Assembly (NCBI RefSeq): GCF_007970185.1
Contig: NZ_CP042431.1
Location: forward strand, 5,208,001-5,272,000
Source of the DNA: Pseudobacter ginsenosidimutans
Lineage (GTDB): Bacteria; Bacteroidota; Bacteroidia; Chitinophagales; Chitinophagaceae
Reading direction: 5' to 3'
Length of the DNA stretch: 64,000 nucleotides
Both the position numbers and the translations under genes were made by a program. The stretch's first letter is position 1. Every line of letters starts with the position of its first letter. Under the pieces are notes generated by a model, which did not search any database, had not been told where the DNA came from, and was given only the letters and a program-made list of their open reading frames with translations. Below are positions 17,701 through 26,503 of this stretch, piece by piece.

Positions 17701-18276
17701 GGTCATGGTGCTGATGCGTCTGCCCTTTACCGTTACTGTGGCATTGGGAACAGGCTCGTTCAGTTTTTCTGAACTGGTGATCCGTCCTTTGACAGTGTAA
17801 ACCGGCACCGTATCATAAAGGGGATAGAGAATGGTCACCAGTTTATTGTCCACTTCGGTGGCAACGGGCAGGAATGGAGTGGCCGGCCTGCGGACGAGCA
17901 CGATATTGTTTCCACGCTGCACAAATGAAAGCCCCGCGGGCTCCAGAACATTTCCAAGCACCCTGAACAGGAATTCGTTCGTAGCTGTATAAGTGATGTT
18001 GGGGCTATTGGCCACATCATTACTTCGCCAGGTAAAATTCAACTTCGTGGTTCTCTCCAGTTCCCGCAATACCTTTTTCAGTGGCATATCCGAAAAACGG
18101 ACAGTCACTTTCTCCCTGGTATTTTGCCCTGAACTGGTGCCGGCCAACGTCACCAGGCAGGTCAGGAACGCTACCGATAGCAAGGTTACACGCATAAGCA
18201 GTTTGGAATTGAAGCAGTTAATTTTGGACAAGGCAAATACCCTGTCCCGGCCTTTGCCGGAAACCAATAAAAGCAT
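14749..18276 (-). CDS. SusC/RagA family TonB-linked outer-membrane protein with STN signalling domain (locus 1)
   Basis: 1175 residues. A hydrophobic export signal (about 28-50) follows an N-terminal extension; a Met at residue 28 (18195) is an alternative start. An STN domain (about 56-128, VTVRFSDMPLKKVLRELERTT) comes next, then a carboxypeptidase-regulatory-like beta domain (about 160-235), a TonB plug with YTILKDAAATSMYGSRASNGVIIV, and a large beta-barrel ending in an aromatic residue (LVTNF). STN domains touch the periplasmic part of FecR and pass on a ligand-bound signal. The upstream FecR and ECF sigma genes are exactly that partner pair. Ligand unknown. Confidence 0.95.
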   Translation of the reverse strand: MLLLVSGKGRDRVFALSKINCFNSKLLMRVTLLSVAFLTCLVTLAGTSSGQNTREKVTVRFSDMPLKKVLRELERTTKLNFTWRSNDVANSPNITYTATNEFLFRVLGNVLEPAGLSFVQRGNNIVLVRRPATPFLPVATEVDNKLVTILYPLYDTVPVYTVKGRITSSEKLNEPVPNATVTVKGRRISTMTDPDGYFTIKIPKGAILLTFTQVGYEPVEARIDFDGQMFISMKPRAQAMTEVITTGIYKRPKESFTGAATTITGDQIRAMSMTNALSAIKIFDPSIRIPDNIQFGSDPNQLPNISIRGTNNFSQSLGSNSSVPQSGADFMASYSSNPNQPIFILDGFEVSLQKIYDLDINRIASYTILKDAAATSMYGSRASNGVIIVDTKQPAPGKLQASYSGSLNITGPDLSVYNLLNAKEKLEVEKIAGIYTTYEGQTGSGAYLDAYWRRLLSYRESLVAKGVNTDWMSLPLRNGVGSNHSLNLGGGDQYMRYQLNVNYKSDAGVMKGSSRDVYSGDMTLSYRYRGLNFRNAMSLGFGKANNSPYGNFSDYSKQNPYWAPYDDAGNPVKVLEQFEEGTAYTNPLFNSTLNVIDKNEYNNINNNTEIEWNVGNGFRITGSVGISKQTEEYDEFLPAQHTSFVTENNPLRRGSYTKSYTKFFNLQTRLKFDYSKRIGRGQIFNTALTEINQSTRNGISYTVIGFPHERLDDILFGNGYPENTKPIGYKDISRRVSFGENFSFTWDQRYAVEGSLRFDGASQFGSNNRFAAFWSLGGSWNLHKEEFFTGLPQINQFRVRGSIGTTGDDRFNTNQAITTYNYFTNTSFHGVPGTNLSTYGNPDLSWQQAVKKNIGMDLTMFNERLQVNGDFYVTNTDRLLLDVNTPPSVGVTSYKENIGSLQNIGYEFSVKYNIIHKTKESFYWTIFLNGNSNKSKILSISNSLKKLNELNDRNPTSGSEQFKQVRPQNKYVEGYSPDAIWGVRSLGIDPSTGREMFLTADNKLTYVWDARDKVIIGDPSGGLFGNFGSSVSFKNITFNIACSFQTDVQIYNQTLADRVENLNLTWQADKRVLNERWKNPGDITKYKGLRDENGYTVTTKTYVTSRFLQKNNFINLSSISASYQLPDNISKKAKLKTTRLSLIANNITRWSSIEMERGLDYPFARVFTFNLVTNF

Positions 18277-18323
18277 AGCTTTACTAAGTTTTGTTAATTC
18301 GAAATGGGGTTAATAAAACATCC

Positions 18324-18360
18324 ACCGTTATCGGGTGCCACCGGTAGCGGTTTCTTTTTG
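18324..18360 (+). terminator. Hairpin with T-run facing against susC, between fecR and susC (locus 1)
   Basis: ACCGTTATCGG (18324-18334), loop GTGCCA, CCGGTAGCGGT (18341-18351), then TTTCTTTTTG. The stem has 11 pairs including two G-T pairs that exist only in plus-strand RNA, so it is a terminator only for transcripts running against fecR and susC. In the sense direction it is an A-rich tract followed by a weaker hairpin. A matching element lies at 28977-29008 in locus 2. Confidence 0.45.
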
Positions 18361-18407
18361 GGATCAATCCCTTGTTTTGGTCATCAGTTGATTTGGTTTA
18401 ATAGTTT

Positions 18408-19412
18408 TTATTTCTGTTTTATAATGTATTTGCCATTCTTCTTTTCAAAAGCTGCCCCAAGCGATAGACAGATATTATCCAAAGCATTTTCCAGTCCCGA
18501 GTTTTTATCGCAGGTGCTGCTCAGGCTCTCATTCAACAGGGCTTCGTCTTCCACTTCGATCTTCGTACTGAAATGACGCTCGAGGTCGAGCAGGATCTCC
18601 TTGAGCGACTGGTCCCTGTAATGCAGTTTGCCTGCTTTCCATTCCGCTACTTCATCTTCTTTCACCTGTTTCAGTTCGGCCTCTTCCTTTGCAACGGAAG
18701 GCACCATCACAGCCTGACCGGGCGTTAATGTGGCCATCACTTTGTTGGCCTTGCTCACCTGAACTTTTCCACGTTTCACTTCCACGCGTACATCGTGCTG
18801 ATCAGGATAGGCGCGGATATTGAAAGCGGTGCCCAATACTTTGGTAACTACATTGCCTGTGTAGATCAGGAAAGGGATTTTCTCTGCATGCTTCACGTCG
18901 AAGTAGGCTTCTCCCTTGAGGTATACCACGCGGGTGGCGCCATCGAAAGAAGGAGGATAGGTGAGCTCACTGGCGGCATTGAGCCAGACCTGTGTGCCAT
19001 CGGAAAGCACGAGATGTTTCTGTTCTTTCTTTTCAGTGGATTTGGTTACAGTCTGCGCCAGATGGGTTGTTTGCACATTGTCGCTTTGTTTCAGCAATGC
19101 CCATGTGAGCAGTGATGCTACCAGCAGGATGGCTGCTGCTGCGGCCAGCCGGAATGGACTGCGCACCAGGCGTTTCGGCTCGGGCTCGGTCTGTACCGGC
19201 TGTTCGGGCAACAGGCTGCCTGTTGCATCCACCCAGGTATGCGAGGGGAGGGTTTGCTCCACCTGTTTGTAAACTTTTTGCAGCATGGCACGCACTGACT
19301 CTTCCTGCTGATTGTTCTGCAGCAGGTCCATCAGCTCGTTGAACTCCTGTTGTGTACAGGTCCCATCCAGGAATTTCTGAAAAAGGATCTCGGTTCTGTT
19401 CGTCATATGCAT
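18408..19412 (-). CDS. FecR family anti-sigma factor (locus 1)
   Basis: 334 residues. A cytoplasmic N-terminal part (FQKFLDGTCTQQEFNELMDLL) is followed by one membrane helix at about 88-107 and a periplasmic FecR domain (LVLSDGTQVWLNAASELTYPPSF, GEAYFDVKH, VLGTAFNIRAYPDQHDVRVEV). The tail (KEILLDLERHFSTKIEV) resembles the STN-like C-terminal domain of this family. Known role: it holds the ECF sigma factor at the membrane and receives the signal from the STN domain of the SusC receptor. It lies between the sigma gene and susC. Confidence 0.95.
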   Translation of the reverse strand: MHMTNRTEILFQKFLDGTCTQQEFNELMDLLQNNQQEESVRAMLQKVYKQVEQTLPSHTWVDATGSLLPEQPVQTEPEPKRLVRSPFRLAAAAAILLVASLLTWALLKQSDNVQTTHLAQTVTKSTEKKEQKHLVLSDGTQVWLNAASELTYPPSFDGATRVVYLKGEAYFDVKHAEKIPFLIYTGNVVTKVLGTAFNIRAYPDQHDVRVEVKRGKVQVSKANKVMATLTPGQAVMVPSVAKEEAELKQVKEDEVAEWKAGKLHYRDQSLKEILLDLERHFSTKIEVEDEALLNESLSSTCDKNSGLENALDNICLSLGAAFEKKNGKYIIKQK

Positions 19413-19535
19413 GTGTGACGGACAGCTTACAAAAATCTACCAGTGGAATTGAAAAAAAATTTTGAATGACCAGAAATGATAACCGTATCCTGTTCAATAC
19501 GGGCTGGAAACGGTACAGGCGTCAGCAGTTCAGAA

Positions 19536-20183
19536 TTATGGAAGAATGGAAAGGAATCCGGAAATATTCCGCTTAACGTAGGACCCGATCTGTTTGATGG
19601 CTTCGGCCAGATGATTGCGCACAGTATTGGGAGAAAGCTGGAGCTTATCTGCAATCTCTTTTTGCTTCAGTCCCTCATCCTTGTTCATCAGGTACACGAT
19701 GCGGCGCTGGGGAGGGAGTTGTTTGATGGCATCGCGGATGATACTATGGTATTCTTTTTTCTCCAGAAGCTGCTCTTCCCCGTTGTTGGCGCGCTGCAAC
19801 TGTTCCCACAATGCCTGACGGTATTCCTTGCGGGTGGCGGTTGCGCGTAAGTGGTCGTAGACGCGGTTTTCAGTAAGCCTGTAAAGGAATGCATTGATGT
19901 TCTCGATATCCGGAAGTTTGCTGCGGATGATCCATAATTTCAGGAACACATCCTGAATGATATCCCTGGCTGTAGCATCGGAACGAAGGATCTTCATGAT
20001 GAACACGTAGAGGCGTTGCTCATATTCACGGAATAGCTCCTGGAACAGTTGTTCCTGAAGATCCTCATGGTGACCCGGGTCGTTATTGGCATTAGGGGTG
20101 TTCACTTGCAGTCCGGCCAAAATACAATTTATTTCAATGTGATCATGAAAATTTAATATAGCGTAAGTGCTTTTCCAGGACAT
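19536..20183 (-). CDS. ECF RNA polymerase sigma-70 factor (locus 1)
   Basis: 215 residues as an ATG frame. Region 2 is seen in YEQRLYVFIMKILRSDATARDIIQDVFLKLW and region 4 in LPPQRRIVYLMNKDEGLKQKEIADKLQ with the helix-turn-helix LSPNTVRNHLAEAI. The first 26 residues do not look like a sigma factor, so the GTG at 20105 (giving 189 residues, MNTPNANN...) may be the true start. It should direct transcription of the fecR-susC-susD run downstream on the same strand when FecR releases it. Confidence 0.93.
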   Translation of the reverse strand: MSWKSTYAILNFHDHIEINCILAGLQVNTPNANNDPGHHEDLQEQLFQELFREYEQRLYVFIMKILRSDATARDIIQDVFLKLWIIRSKLPDIENINAFLYRLTENRVYDHLRATATRKEYRQALWEQLQRANNGEEQLLEKKEYHSIIRDAIKQLPPQRRIVYLMNKDEGLKQKEIADKLQLSPNTVRNHLAEAIKQIGSYVKRNISGFLSILP

Positions 20184-20333
20184 AAGAAATCTGTGCAGTC
20201 GTAATTAATTGATATTAAATATTGTAAAGGTTTAATATATTGCTATCCCTCCCTGGTCCCTGCTGACCGCCCCTTCCATCATGTTTTAGCTCGTCCTGTA
20301 TTTCTATTTATCGCACCAGTAAATTCTTACTTT

Positions 20334-20587
20334 ATGCTAAAACAATTCTATTTCGGTTGTGCCTTATTGTTATTTTCAGGATACAGGTGCAGTCGGCATC
20401 GCAGGAGAATGCAATGATCAGTGTGGTGAGCGCTTCCGGCTCGAGACTGTACACAGGAAAACATTCGCTTAATCCTGGCAGTAATATGATTGTGATCCCG
20501 GCGGGTTCTTATCCCAAAGGTTTGCAGGTTGTGACGCTGCAGAGAAGCGGGGGAGAATTGAAACGGGAAAAGATCTTACTGCGATAA
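20334..20587 (+). pseudogene. Frameshifted remnant: signal peptide joined to a T9SS sorting domain
   Basis: The ATG at 20334 starts a good signal peptide (MLKQFYFGCALLLFS). In that frame translation ends after 27 residues. One frame over, from about 20378, the sequence continues IQVQSASQEN and then reads as a complete type A sorting domain (MISVVSASGSRLYTGKH, ending KREKILLR). Adding one base near 20375-20380 would join them as a signal peptide followed directly by the sorting tail, with no cargo domain. It is a decayed secreted-protein gene or an assembly error. Confidence 0.6.
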
Positions 20588-20708
20588 CCGGACACTCACC
20601 AGTCTTGGAATTTTAGCCCTGGCAGGGCTGAACCTATCCAATGGAGTTCTTTCCGGTTTTTCAGATCCTGGAGGAACGAGGTATTGTGATTGTTCCGGAA
20701 GATAATTG

Positions 20709-20733
20709 AAAAAGCCGTCCTGTAACGGACGGC
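20709..20733 (-). terminator. Intrinsic terminator for the FMN-binding protein gene
   Basis: On the minus strand GCCGTCC, loop GTTACA, GGACGGC is followed by TTTTTC. The stem is a perfect 7 bp, 129 bases beyond the stop at 20862. In the plus direction no T-run follows. Confidence 0.6.
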
Positions 20734-20861
20734 GCCCTATGTAGATCGACCCCTGCTGAAATCAATGTTGATGATATAAAGATGTACTTTCCTGCCAGCT
20801 TTATGCAATCCGCTTATTTTCCGGTCAGTTCCGGTTATTGAACGGTAAAAACAGGACCGCT

Positions 20862-21398
20862 CTAGGTGCTGAGCTGTCCTTCAATGGAATCATCCAGGGT
20901 TTTGCCCATGATGGCGCCTGCCAGTCTTTTCGCGAAGCCTGCAAGCTGATTATGTTTGGTATCCCAGTAATAACCTTCATCGGGTTCAAATCTGATCACT
21001 GAAATACGGGGATCGTCTTTCCCTTCCGTGAACCAGGTTTTGAAAATAGGTTCCCAGAGCTCATCGATGAGTGCCTTGTCTGTACTGATGTATGCCTGAC
21101 CATACAGCGTTACGAAATCTGAATAAGCGGATCCCTGGAACAGCAACTGAACCATTGGGTCTTCTTCGATCTGTTTATTCTTGTGGCTGTCGGTAGCACT
21201 GAGCAGCCAGCAGGTACCGTTTTCATCCACCTTCTGAACGGTCATCGGCCTGGGATTGAATGCGGAACCTGTTTTGATCCCGGTGCAGAAGAAACAGGTC
21301 TTCGCTTTTTCTATCAGCTCTTTGATCTTCTTTCCCGCTTCACGGCCCTGCAGGTCCTCATGATTATTTTCCTGTTGCTGGCGATTGATGCTGTCCAT
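20862..21398 (-). CDS. Pyridoxamine 5'-phosphate oxidase-like FMN-binding protein (general stress protein 26 type)
   Basis: 178 residues. The central part (KTCFFCTGIKTGSAFNPRPMTVQKVDENGTCWLLSATDSHKNKQIEEDP) has the pattern of the general stress FMN-binding split barrel, which binds FMN or F420-like flavins. The tail (DEGYYWDTKHNQLAGFAKRLAGA) fits the same family. Function in the cell is usually stress protection and is not proven for most members. It is transcribed alone, divergently from the S41 peptidase, with its own terminator. Confidence 0.82.
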   Translation of the reverse strand: MDSINRQQQENNHEDLQGREAGKKIKELIEKAKTCFFCTGIKTGSAFNPRPMTVQKVDENGTCWLLSATDSHKNKQIEEDPMVQLLFQGSAYSDFVTLYGQAYISTDKALIDELWEPIFKTWFTEGKDDPRISVIRFEPDEGYYWDTKHNQLAGFAKRLAGAIMGKTLDDSIEGQLST

Positions 21399-21550
21399 AT
21401 GTTTTTTGAAGCAGGAGCAAAATTATCGTGCCAGGGAAATGGCTCCGGAAGGAATGCTCAGAAGACTGTCTCCCTGTGGAGTTTTGGAAGCGAATTCCCC
21501 ATCAGCAAGAAAGGTAACTGTTGTATATTGTTATAAATATCGTTGAAGCT

Positions 21551-23056
21551 ATGAGCGGAAATAAAGGATGGACCTATTTGATCGGGGGATGTTTGAGTAT
21601 ATGCTTCTTTGGGGCAGGATGTAATTCGGGTACACCAGAAAAAAAGATTGATAAGATATCTGCGGAAAATAAAGACAGTTTGCTTTCTGTAGAAGACATG
21701 AAGACAGACCTCGCCTTCCTCTGGACTGCTTTGCAGGAAATGCATCCGGGATTCGGAATCTATATCAGCGGAGACAGTCTTTTGGCAAAGTATGAAGATG
21801 CTGGTTCATCTCTGCGGGAACCAGGGACTGAAGATGATTTCATTTTACATGCATACCCTTTTTTGAGTGCGTTGGGTTGTGGCCATACCCAATTACTGCA
21901 TTCGCTCAATTATCAACAGGCGCCTCAGCAAACAGCTTCCCTGCCTTTCGATGTATTGGTAAACAAACAAAATGCCTGGGTCACCAACAGCCGAATAAAG
22001 GAATTGACTACGGGCGATGAGATCATCAGTGTAAATGATATTCCCGTACCTGCGATCATTGAAGCAGGCAGTTCGCTTTATTGCGGAGATGGATATGTAA
22101 GCACATTTAAGGAACTGTTCCTGTCTGAGTATGGTGGATTCAGTGATGCCTGTGTGAAGCATTTTCATTTGAAGCCACCTTTCAGGGTTGTCATTTCCAC
22201 TTCAGGCGGAATAACCAAAACAATAAGCGCAGGTGCGCCGGATACAAGTCTGGCAGAGAAGAAAAATGATCCTGAAAAATATGCCGGATGGGACAGGAGC
22301 GAAACCTCTGAAGGCACAGGTTTTTATATCCATAAGAACAATCGGATTGCGTTATTGGAAGTCAGGCAGCTTGTATACGGTGATACACTGGTCTATGAAA
22401 AATGCTTTGAAGAGATCTCGAAAAAGAATATCGGGAAACTGATACTGGATATGCGGCATAATGGAGGCGGCGATCTGCGCATCACCATTAAATTATTGTC
22501 CTACCTCATGAATGATGATTTCGGCATGATCAAAGACCTGTATTCACGAATTCCTGATCCTTCCTCCAGCGGGTTTGCAAGTTCGTTCGACAGTGGATTA
22601 TCCAGGAATTTTGATCGCATCTGCATACCTGCACGGAAAGCAGGAGATGAATATCACAAGAATGCCAGTCCGGAATTCGGACAGGTGTTCAGTCCAATCG
22701 CAGCTGCAAAGACCAACCGGTTCAATGGGAAGTTGATAGTTCTCATTGATGGCGCCACTTTTTCTTCTGCTGCACTTTTTGTAGCTGCGCTTAAAGCCCA
22801 GCGCAACAATGTACAGTTTCTTGGAAGTGAAACTGCCGGTACAGAAGAGGGATGCAATGGTTTTGCCATGCAGATACTTACGCTGCCCAACACGGGGATC
22901 AGGGTACAATTTCCATTGTTGAGGGTGGAGTCTATGGCTAAGGCTCCGGTGCATGGAAGAGGTTTGATCCCGGACCATCCGGTAATATATACTCCGGCGG
23001 ATATAGTGCAGGGAAATGATCCGGTGCTCAAAAAGGCAATGAATTTGATTAAGTGA
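21551..23056 (+). CDS. S41 family (C-terminal-processing-like) peptidase lipoprotein
   Basis: 501 residues from the ATG at 21551. An upstream in-frame start at 21521 adds ten residues, but the signal sequence (MSGNKGWTYLIGG...FFGAGC) fits best from 21551. The lipidated Cys is followed by a helical region (TDLAFLWTALQEMHPGFGIY), a PDZ-like segment (LTTGDEIISVNDIPV) and the peptidase core. LDMRHNGGGD marks the S41 substrate pocket, and S405 in DGATFSSA is the likely catalytic serine. Such enzymes cleave misfolded or tagged proteins in the envelope. The small ORF at 23058 follows immediately. Confidence 0.88.
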   Translation: MSGNKGWTYLIGGCLSICFFGAGCNSGTPEKKIDKISAENKDSLLSVEDMKTDLAFLWTALQEMHPGFGIYISGDSLLAKYEDAGSSLREPGTEDDFILHAYPFLSALGCGHTQLLHSLNYQQAPQQTASLPFDVLVNKQNAWVTNSRIKELTTGDEIISVNDIPVPAIIEAGSSLYCGDGYVSTFKELFLSEYGGFSDACVKHFHLKPPFRVVISTSGGITKTISAGAPDTSLAEKKNDPEKYAGWDRSETSEGTGFYIHKNNRIALLEVRQLVYGDTLVYEKCFEEISKKNIGKLILDMRHNGGGDLRITIKLLSYLMNDDFGMIKDLYSRIPDPSSSGFASSFDSGLSRNFDRICIPARKAGDEYHKNASPEFGQVFSPIAAAKTNRFNGKLIVLIDGATFSSAALFVAALKAQRNNVQFLGSETAGTEEGCNGFAMQILTLPNTGIRVQFPLLRVESMAKAPVHGRGLIPDHPVIYTPADIVQGNDPVLKKAMNLIK

Positions 23057-23057
23057 A

Positions 23058-23324
23058 GTGAGGCGCATCAAAAGGATCATGGAGGAAGCTACCGGTTTCA
23101 AAACTGCTGATGGCATTGCTCCGGGAGTTTCACTGCCTGAAATAGAAAAGAAATATCAAATAAAACAGGTAGATGATCCTGTGGCAAGGAGCAAAGTATT
23201 ACTGGTGTATGAGGGTATCAACAAAGGGATCATCTTTGATATCGATAGCATCAGTAAAACATGCAAGGCAATCTCAGTGCATAAAGCTGGCGATAGCGCA
23301 TCCACTTATATCAACATGCATTAA
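23058..23324 (+). CDS. Small hypothetical protein following the S41 peptidase
   Basis: 88 residues from a GTG at 23058; the ATG at 23079 (81 residues) is an equally good start. I do not recognise a named family. It has no signal peptide, yet ATGFKTADGIAPGVSLPEIEKKYQ looks like the C-terminal half of larger periplasmic lipoproteins, so it may be the tail of a gene that lost its front. It begins two bases after the peptidase stop codon. Confidence 0.5.
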   Translation: MRRIKRIMEEATGFKTADGIAPGVSLPEIEKKYQIKQVDDPVARSKVLLVYEGINKGIIFDIDSISKTCKAISVHKAGDSASTYINMH

Positions 23325-23329
23325 TGAAA

Positions 23330-23370
23330 GAGCTGCCAGCTTCCTCAGGTATGCGGTCTGCCGGCAGCTC
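23330..23370. terminator. Possible bidirectional terminator between convergent genes
   Basis: GAGCTGCC (23330-23337) and GGCAGCTC (23363-23370) pair perfectly around a 25-base loop that can fold further. It lies between the stop codons of two convergent genes. The T-run is short on the minus strand (CTTTCATT) and missing on the plus strand. Confidence 0.35.
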
Positions 23371-23385
23371 CCGATTGAATGACTG

Positions 23386-26156
23386 CTATAAATTCAACTC
23401 CAGTCTCGCAAACACAAACCTGCCATTGTACCCGAACTGCGTAACCCTTCTGCTGTAGAGGAACTGACCATTAGTTGTGTTGTTGATGTTCTCTACTTTA
23501 TCAGGATATACATCCAGGAGATTGTTGGAGCCGATACTGAGGCGCAGAGCGCGACTGATCCTGTAGCCGAGTGTAAGATCAGTGATCACCTTGCCGTCGT
23601 AGGTTTGGAAAAATAGCGGGTTATTGGTGGCTTCATCCACAGAGCCGAAATACACGTTGCGGAGGAAGACTGAAAATTTTCCGGTGGAGTAATTCAGAGA
23701 CAGGTTCAGTTTTGTTCTCGGTACTGATTTTTCGAGATAGGTCCTGCTGGTCTGGCTGAAATAGATATTCTCTTTCCCTTTTAGTTTTTCCGATGCTTTG
23801 ATGGGACCTACCTGGTGTGTGTTGGCCCAGGTGCCTGCCAGGTCTGCCCTGAGATTACCAGCTCCCAGTTTCATATTGTAAGTAAGTACAAGGTCCACAC
23901 CTTTTGTTTCGCTGTTGATGGCATTGGCGAAGAAGGCCGCCTGGTTGGCATTGGCATTGCGCAGCAGCTCATAGATCTCGCGATCGATGGGAGAGGCGCC
24001 GGGCGCATTGCTTCCGGAGAAAAGATCGGTATAAACGATCCGGTCCGTGATGCGTGTGAAATAGCCGTCGATAGTAAGATTGAACCGGCCAAGTGTGCCC
24101 GTGAATCCTGCGCTGGCTGCAATGGATTTCTCAGGCTTGAGCTTTGGAATGCCCAGCAGTTCTGCAGGGCGGCTGTCGTTGGTGAAAGTGCCCACTTCGT
24201 AAGGAACACCATCCACAAAGAGTGTACTGGTATTGGAGTAGAAGCGCTGGTGTAAGGAAGGTGCCCGGAAGCCTGTGCTGACGGATCCCGGATACTCATG
24301 TTCCTGTTTAGCTTATACCTGGCCGTTAGTTTGCCATTGACGGTGCTTCCGAAATCATTGTAGTTTTCGAATCTGCCTGCAATGCCCATCAGGAATTTTT
24401 CCGTGAAACTGGCTTCCAGATCAACATACCCTGCGATGGCGCTACGTGTGGCATTCACGGCATTCTCAGGACGAAAACCGGGAAATACCTGCGCACCACC
24501 CGCACGTGCAGAGCCATCCGGACCGAATTTTGTATTGATATTTCCTTTCGGATCGGGAACGAGAATGTCTGAGCCATCCTGGCTCACGCCTATCTTTCGC
24601 GCGCGGCCATAATCAGTGTAAGAATTTTCTGCCCCTGCAATGAGCTGGTATCTTTCAAAGCGATGCTCGGCACCGAAGCCGATATCCAATCCTTCCAACA
24701 CTTCGAAATGCCTGCTGAAATCCAGGTTGGTAGTGTTTTGTGTGAAAACCGGACCACCTGCGTTGAAGCGGGTGGGAGAAGCTTTTTCAAGCGATGCATT
24801 CAATGAATTTTCCACTCGGAAAATGAATTGGTTCTGTCCATAAGTATTGCTCACATCGGCCTTCCATTTCCCTACGTTTCCGCGGATACCGAATGCGAGT
24901 GATTTATCGTAAATATCGGAATGGATCTCGGGCAGAAATCCGAGCGGATAGATGTCGAGAATATTGCGGCTGTCCGATGGTAAACGATATACGCCTGCCG
25001 CTTGTCCGTTGCGATATCCGAGGCCTCCGAAAAAATAGAATTCTGCACCGCTTTCCATGGGGATATTCGCGTTGAGGAAGAGCTGACCGCTGCGAAGACG
25101 GCTCTGCCCCGCGCGCATGCGGATATCATCGCGGGTGATCTTGTTGGCGTTCAGGAAGCTGTCTGTTTTATCCACTGCACCAGGATAAGTGCGATAGATC
25201 GGGCCGATCCAGGGGCCGGAGCGATTGGTGTAATTCCTGTAATCATATGAGCCGCCGATATTGAGAAAGCCTCCGCGCTCACCCAGCGGGATACCATAGT
25301 TAAGACCTGTCTGAACCGTTTGGCCATCCAGGTTGTCGTCAGCTTTGGAAGTGTAATTTCCGCCAGTAGTAACGTTCACGTTCAACCGATTTACAGAGCT
25401 TTTCAAAATGATATTGATCACGCCTGCAATGGCATCGGAACCGTATTGCGCGGCAGCGCCATCGCGGAGGATCTCGATTCGGTCGATTGCTGAAGTAGGA
25501 ATGGAGTTCATATCGGTGCCTACAGAGCCTCTGCCGAATGTGCCATTCACATTCACCAGTGCGGTGTTATGCCGCCGTTTGCCGTTGATCAGCACCAGCA
25601 CCTGGTCCGGACCCAGCCCACGCAATGATGCGGGATCGATATGGTCTGTTCCATCAGCCACTGTTTGTGTGCCGGAAGAAAAGGAGGGAGCGATATAATT
25701 CAATAATTGGTTCACGCTTACCTGCGGCGCATCGCCGATGATACGTTTGATATCGATCACATCAACGGGAACGGGGGTGGCGGTTTGTGTACGGGGCAGG
25801 CTCCTGGAACCCAGTACCACCAGGGTGTTCAGCGTGGTACCGGCTTCGAGCGCGAACTCGAGACTGGCTGTCTGACCTGCGGTGATGGTCACGGATTTCG
25901 AGAGCAGGGTATAGCCCACAAAACTGGCAGATACATCATAGCTGCCCGCATTGAGCTCTGTACTGTAACGCCCGTTGGCGTTGGTATAACCACCACGGTT
26001 AACTGGACTGATCTGAATGCTGGCTCCTGCGAGCGGAGCTTTGCCGTCGGTTACGGATACCTGTAAGGTCCCTGTTTGGGCGCGGAGAGCAGTTACAAAG
26101 GAAAGCAATGCCAATAGGCAGGCGATTCGCCTGCAAGAGGGTAAAGTCTTTTGCAT
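23386..26156 (-). pseudogene. TonB-dependent receptor, interrupted by one frameshift
   Basis: Read through, this is a receptor of about 923 residues. It has a signal peptide (MQKTLPSCRRIACLLALLSF...RAQ), a carboxypeptidase-regulatory-like domain (about 28-110), a plug (about 125-255, with LRGLGPDQVLVLINGKRRH and IEILRDGAAAQYGSDAIAGVINI) and a beta-barrel ending in FARLELNL. Near 24283-24292 the frame breaks: the upstream frame runs SIRDPSAQASGHL and then nonsense, while the next frame gives the expected GSVSTGFRAPSLHQRF, a conserved TonB-receptor motif. One extra G there would restore it. It has no SusD partner, sigma factor or FecR. Likely role if intact: uptake of a siderophore or similar ligand. 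Confidence 0.85.
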
Positions 26157-26503
26157 ACGAAAGAGTTTTAGTTCAAAATAAAATTGCCAACCGGGGAACG
26201 GATTGTATGGCTGCGTTCATGAACGCGCAAGCAATTGATGAGAGGGTACAAGCTGTTGTAACAATCAGTCAGTGTTAATGAGAGCGATGCAGGAGGAAAT
26301 GTAATATAAGCAATGAATTGCGAAATGTCAAGCAGGATGACTGCGGAAAGTCGCCAAAAAAAGAAACCTTAATCCTCTGTTACAGAATTATTGCGTAATT
26401 TCAGGGTACATTTTTTTACTACTCCACGGCCATTCGCACATCGCCAGATCCCACAGTTCCTGACAGGTGTCAGGTTATATCTTTCACAACAAAACTGAAT
26501 ACT
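26157..26503. other. Intergenic region with two palindromes, between divergent genes
   Basis: 347 bases holding the start regions of the TonB receptor (minus) and the DUF4242 gene (plus). GCGTTCATGAACGC at 26213-26226 is a perfect 14-bp palindrome, 57 bases before the receptor start. CCTGACA-GG-TGTCAGG at 26459-26474 has perfect 7-bp arms, 30 bases before the DUF4242 start, and is followed closely by TATCTTTC, which resembles a Bacteroidota -7 box. Both are operator candidates; no repressor gene is adjacent. Confidence 0.4.
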
